Source: Saccharomyces mikatae IFO 1815 | Lineage: Eukaryota; Ascomycota; Saccharomycetes; Saccharomycetales; Saccharomycetaceae | Length of the DNA stretch: 64,000 bases | Direction of reading: 5' to 3' | Assembly: GCF_947241705.1 (NCBI RefSeq) | Contig: NC_079265.1 | Span: 124,001-188,000, forward strand | Shown: in pieces, positions 60,268 to 64,000 of the stretch | Layout: the number at the start of each line of letters is the position of its first letter | Position numbering within the stretch: the first letter of the stretch is position 1 | Program-made: the position numbers and the translations under genes | The notes under the pieces: generated by a model | Seen by the model: the letters and a program-made list of their open reading frames with translations, nothing else | Told to the model about the DNA's origin: nothing | Databases searched by the model: none

Positions 60268-61713
60268 TCAAAGACCCATACGATCAATGACATAATTTTG
60301 AGCCATGACCCCGAATGATAAACTTAATCCGTCTTCGATCCATTCCTTTACCCACTCACTAGGATCAATAACCTCATCGTCTTCATCTTCCTCTCCATTT
60401 TCACTTTTTTTGTTGTCGTCAATTTTTTCTATATCTTCCCTTCCTATTGGTTCTGGTTTCTTAATGGATCCTTCTAGCCAATTAACCCACTTGACTGGAA
60501 ACCCCTGTGATCTTGTTATGGTAGTGACGTCGTTAGTAATATCCTTCAATACAAGGGTGAAATTAAAATTACCTGGTGTATTAGAGTCGGTTACTTGAAA
60601 GTCATCGTCGACGTCTTGTGGTTTCTGCGGAATGGCAATTGGCAAGATTGATATAAACAAATCACTGATTTTATTGCTGTTGCTGCTAATAGAACTCCTG
60701 TCATCTTCTGGTGTAACATCAGCCTCCTTCTGCTGTTTCTGATACTCTTCGTGAGCAGTGTTGAATAGCTTGACAGCATTTTCCAAATTAGCAAATGCCA
60801 GTTTCTCACCATCTGTAACCTTGCCATCGAAAAGATTAAACTGTAATTTTTTCTTAGAATTTTCAACGTCACCATCTACAACTGAAGCCTTTTCTTCGAT
60901 GGGGGTACTTCCATTATTATTAGGATGGCCCCATTCATCAACAAATATTCTAATTCCTCCTTCAACTTGTGAACTCAGGACTTGATCGAACTTGCTTTCA
61001 ATGTTATACTGTAATGATGGATAGTTAACCAAATCATGCACCAAATGAATCCTTAGCACCTCTTCAGTTTCACCAACAACAATTTTTTGTAAGTTTCTAG
61101 CAATTTCAGTAATTGTGTTTGTGTTAATCTTTGCAGTCAAGTCAAGCTGTTCTTGTGCAAGTCGATTTTTGATCTGGGAAGCTTGCTCTGCAGTTTTGTT
61201 CCAAATGCTCGTTACTTTGGCAGATCCCGAAGAGGACCACCAGTTTGAAATGGACGCAATTGGGTCATGTAACGGCGTCTCCTCTTCCTCTTCCTCTTCC
61301 TCTTCCTCTTCCTCTTCTTCTTCTTCCTCCTCCTTCTCTTTTTGCTCGTCCTGTTTTTCCTTCTCTTTTTCATTACCTTCCCGTTCTACTTTTTTGTTTT
61401 CTTTTGGCTTCTCTGCCTCTTTATCTTGTGCATTCTTATTAGCTGGTTGACTTGTAGTTTTTTTCTCATCCATTTTTTTGTCAGCTAGGCTCAAGTTACT
61501 CTTTTCTAACTCTTCTAGAAATTCAAAAATATCATCATTGTCTTTCTTTCCTTCATTTCCGGTCTTTACCGTTGAAGACTCAGAATCTCCCTTAAAGTCT
61601 TTTTGACTACTCTTAGTATCCGATTTGTCCATTTTTCCGCCGTTCTTGGCTTCAGGTAAAGAATCTAAAAATTCAAATACATCTTCGGCCTCAGAGTTCT
61701 TATTGTCAGACAT
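60268..61713 (-). CDS. MTC1: MTC1, maintenance of telomere capping protein
   Basis: The 481-residue protein matches S. cerevisiae Mtc1 (478). Its genetics link it to telomere capping with Cdc13, but the protein is cytoplasmic, associates with Golgi/COPI-type vesicles, and has no proven biochemical role. The N-terminal third is highly charged, with repeated (D/E)DxFEFL(D/E)xL units near residues 9-15 and 60-70 and a pure run of 18 Glu codons (61279-61332). The C-terminal two thirds (from about 160) is a folded domain seen only in fungi. It diverges from ALB1. Confidence 0.93.
   Translation of the reverse strand: MSDNKNSEAEDVFEFLDSLPEAKNGGKMDKSDTKSSQKDFKGDSESSTVKTGNEGKKDNDDIFEFLEELEKSNLSLADKKMDEKKTTSQPANKNAQDKEAEKPKENKKVEREGNEKEKEKQDEQKEKEEEEEEEEEEEEEEEEEETPLHDPIASISNWWSSSGSAKVTSIWNKTAEQASQIKNRLAQEQLDLTAKINTNTITEIARNLQKIVVGETEEVLRIHLVHDLVNYPSLQYNIESKFDQVLSSQVEGGIRIFVDEWGHPNNNGSTPIEEKASVVDGDVENSKKKLQFNLFDGKVTDGEKLAFANLENAVKLFNTAHEEYQKQQKEADVTPEDDRSSISSNSNKISDLFISILPIAIPQKPQDVDDDFQVTDSNTPGNFNFTLVLKDITNDVTTITRSQGFPVKWVNWLEGSIKKPEPIGREDIEKIDDNKKSENGEEDEDDEVIDPSEWVKEWIEDGLSLSFGVMAQNYVIDRMGL
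61279..61332 (-). repeat. 18-codon glutamate run in MTC1
   Basis: Eighteen consecutive GAG/GAA codons, largely alternating, encode an unbroken Glu run. The hexamer periodicity suggests growth by replication slippage. Confidence 0.9.
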
Positions 61714-61855
61714 CTTGGCCCAGTAATATGATGTATTTATTAAATCTACTGAACTTAATTTAACCTGTCCCTTGTTTCCTTCTTCAACGTCTTGTCCAAC
61801 TTTTTTTCAAAAACCGGAACCTAGAAAAACCAGTGCTTCCTCCACGCGCTGGGCT

Positions 61856-61868
61856 CGTTCATAATGAT
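61856..61868 (+). promoter_or_regulatory. Abf1 site, ALB1-MTC1 promoter
   Basis: CGTTCATAATGAT fits CGTNNNNNRYGAY at all positions. Confidence 0.65.
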
Positions 61869-61876
61869 CTCATCGC
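61869..61876 (-). promoter_or_regulatory. PAC element, ALB1 promoter
   Basis: The minus strand reads GCGATGAG, the exact PAC core bound by Dot6 and Tod6. It abuts the Abf1 site. Confidence 0.8.
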
Positions 61877-61893
61877 AAATTTTTTCTTTTGCT

Positions 61894-61903
61894 AAAATTT
61901 TCA
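61894..61903 (-). promoter_or_regulatory. RRPE element, ALB1 promoter
   Basis: The minus strand reads TGAAAATTTT, an RRPE (Stb3) core, 17 bp from the PAC. PAC plus RRPE is the mark of ribosome-biogenesis genes. Confidence 0.75.
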
Positions 61904-61993
61904 TAGTTATTATCAATTATTGTATATAGTTATATTAACAGCGGCAGTAGTCAATGGACAGTTTCTGAATAAGTTGTCACAGCCAAACCCGTA

Positions 61994-62521
61994 ATGCCTT
62001 CCAAGAACTCCATCAATAGACCTAAGCTGACTTCAAACTTGCACCATAAGGTGCACTCGTTAAATAAGAAAAGAGCTCAAAGAGAAAGGGCAGGCCTCTT
62101 GAAACCAGCTAGATCTAGTGCAAATTCCAAATCTGGGGAAATAAAATCAGTAGCGTTAGACCTATACTTCGAAAACAAAAAGAACGAAAACCAAGGTTCT
62201 ACTGCTGTCACGTTACCTAATGCACCATCTCCTCCAGCTTCCATTACTACAAGAACGCTTTCCAAAAAGAGAGCTAAGAAGATTGAAAGAAATTTGAAGT
62301 ATGCTGCACAGAGAAAATTACTGGTTGACGTAAGCGCTAAGTTAGAAGATGAAATGGATATTGATCTAGACAGCGCCAAGAAGACGAAAGAGAATGAAAA
62401 GAAAAGCTCTTTGACTTTGGTTAAGGAAGCCTTATGGAGTGTCATTGACGATACCGCATCTCACGGACTGGTCATTGAAAACGGACAAGGTACCACTCTG
62501 GGTGGCCCCTTCTTCCCATGA
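61994..62521 (+). CDS. ALB1: ALB1, pre-60S shuttling factor (Arx1 partner)
   Basis: The 175-residue basic protein equals S. cerevisiae Alb1. It binds Arx1 on late pre-60S particles near the exit tunnel and travels to the cytoplasm, where Rei1 and Jjj1 release it. Lys/Arg-rich stretches (HSLNKKRAQRERAG, about 23-36, and TLSKKRAKKIERN, about 88-100) fit rRNA contact and nuclear import. A DMDIDLDSAKK acidic patch follows. The C-terminal GxxLGGPFFP is a typical Alb1 ending. The promoter carries Abf1, PAC and RRPE sites. Confidence 0.95.
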   Translation: MPSKNSINRPKLTSNLHHKVHSLNKKRAQRERAGLLKPARSSANSKSGEIKSVALDLYFENKKNENQGSTAVTLPNAPSPPASITTRTLSKKRAKKIERNLKYAAQRKLLVDVSAKLEDEMDIDLDSAKKTKENEKKSSLTLVKEALWSVIDDTASHGLVIENGQGTTLGGPFFP

Positions 62522-62650
62522 GGTAGACATATGTATCTTGTATAGTAGTAATAACTCGGTATATGTATATTAGGAAATCCAAACAAGGAAAATGATATTA
62601 CATCGTATAATATATTGAGTATAAATAAAAGGAATGTCTCGTAAGTAGGT

Positions 62651-64000
<1,350 letters not shown>

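Larger units (their letters stand above)
61714..61993. other. MTC1-ALB1 divergent promoter
   Basis: The 280-bp divergent promoter holds Abf1, PAC and RRPE elements within 48 bp (61856-61903), about 90-140 bp upstream of ALB1. Confidence 0.7.

Noticed and set aside
60591-61450. Long Ser- and Leu-rich frames opposite MTC1
   Set aside because: They result from reading the GAG/GAA-rich strand in antisense; low-complexity shadows.

Overview
The window is a gene-dense, intron-poor budding-yeast nuclear segment. Gene order and protein sequence match the left arm of chromosome X of Saccharomyces cerevisiae, from SSY5 (YJL156C) to RPE1 (YJL121C), with every gene in the same order and orientation. The proteins are not identical to my memory of S. 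cerevisiae: INO1, SNA3, TRK1 and SPT10 carry many substitutions and small length changes. I therefore read it as a non-cerevisiae Saccharomyces sensu stricto species more distant than S. paradoxus (S. mikatae, S. kudriavzevii, S. arboricola or the S. uvarum/eubayanus group). I cannot decide which by eye. No LTR element, transposon, CRISPR array, centromere or tRNA gene was seen.

Left part (1-20 kb): SSY5 (partial, amino-acid sensing protease), FBP26 (fructose-2,6-bisphosphatase), VPS35 (retromer), INO1 (inositol synthesis, with a full UASino/URS1 promoter), SNA3 (vacuolar sorting adaptor), DAS1 (F-box), the paired box C/D snoRNAs U14 and snR190, RPA34 (Pol I), MRX5 (mitochondrial), IDS2 (meiosis/Hsp90 co-factor, here read as a dead glycogenin-like fold), SFH5 (Sec14-like haem protein), ROQ1 (Ubr1 regulator) and TIM17 (mitochondrial import).

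Middle (20-38 kb): YAK1 kinase, RPB4 (Pol II stalk), YUR1 (mannosyltransferase), TIF2 (eIF4A), GLG2 (glycogenin), RPS21B (the only intron-containing gene seen), LCB3 (sphingoid-base phosphate phosphatase), a YJL133C-A-like small mitochondrial protein, MRS3 (mitochondrial iron carrier), a YJL132W-like predicted GPI-phospholipase D, and AIM23 (mitochondrial IF3).

Right part (38-64 kb): URA2 (2,214-residue pyrimidine synthesis fusion), TRK1 (potassium transporter), PBS2 (osmotic-stress MAPKK), a 52-codon microprotein gene matching YJL127C-B/MCO6, SPT10 (histone gene activator), NIT2, GCD14, LSM1, MTC1, ALB1 and RPE1.

The genes are not an operon-like system, but one theme recurs. Ribosome production is served by U14, snR190, RPA34, RPS21B, ALB1 and TIF2, with visible Rap1, Abf1, PAC and RRPE sites at several promoters. 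Mitochondrial expression and import is served by MRX5, TIM17, MRS3, AIM23 and MCO6, with Puf3-type motifs after TIM17 and AIM23. I did not find a wholly new multi-gene system. The best leads are the pseudo-glycogenin reading of IDS2, the complete GPI-PLD-like architecture of the YJL132W orthologue, and the MCO6 microprotein.
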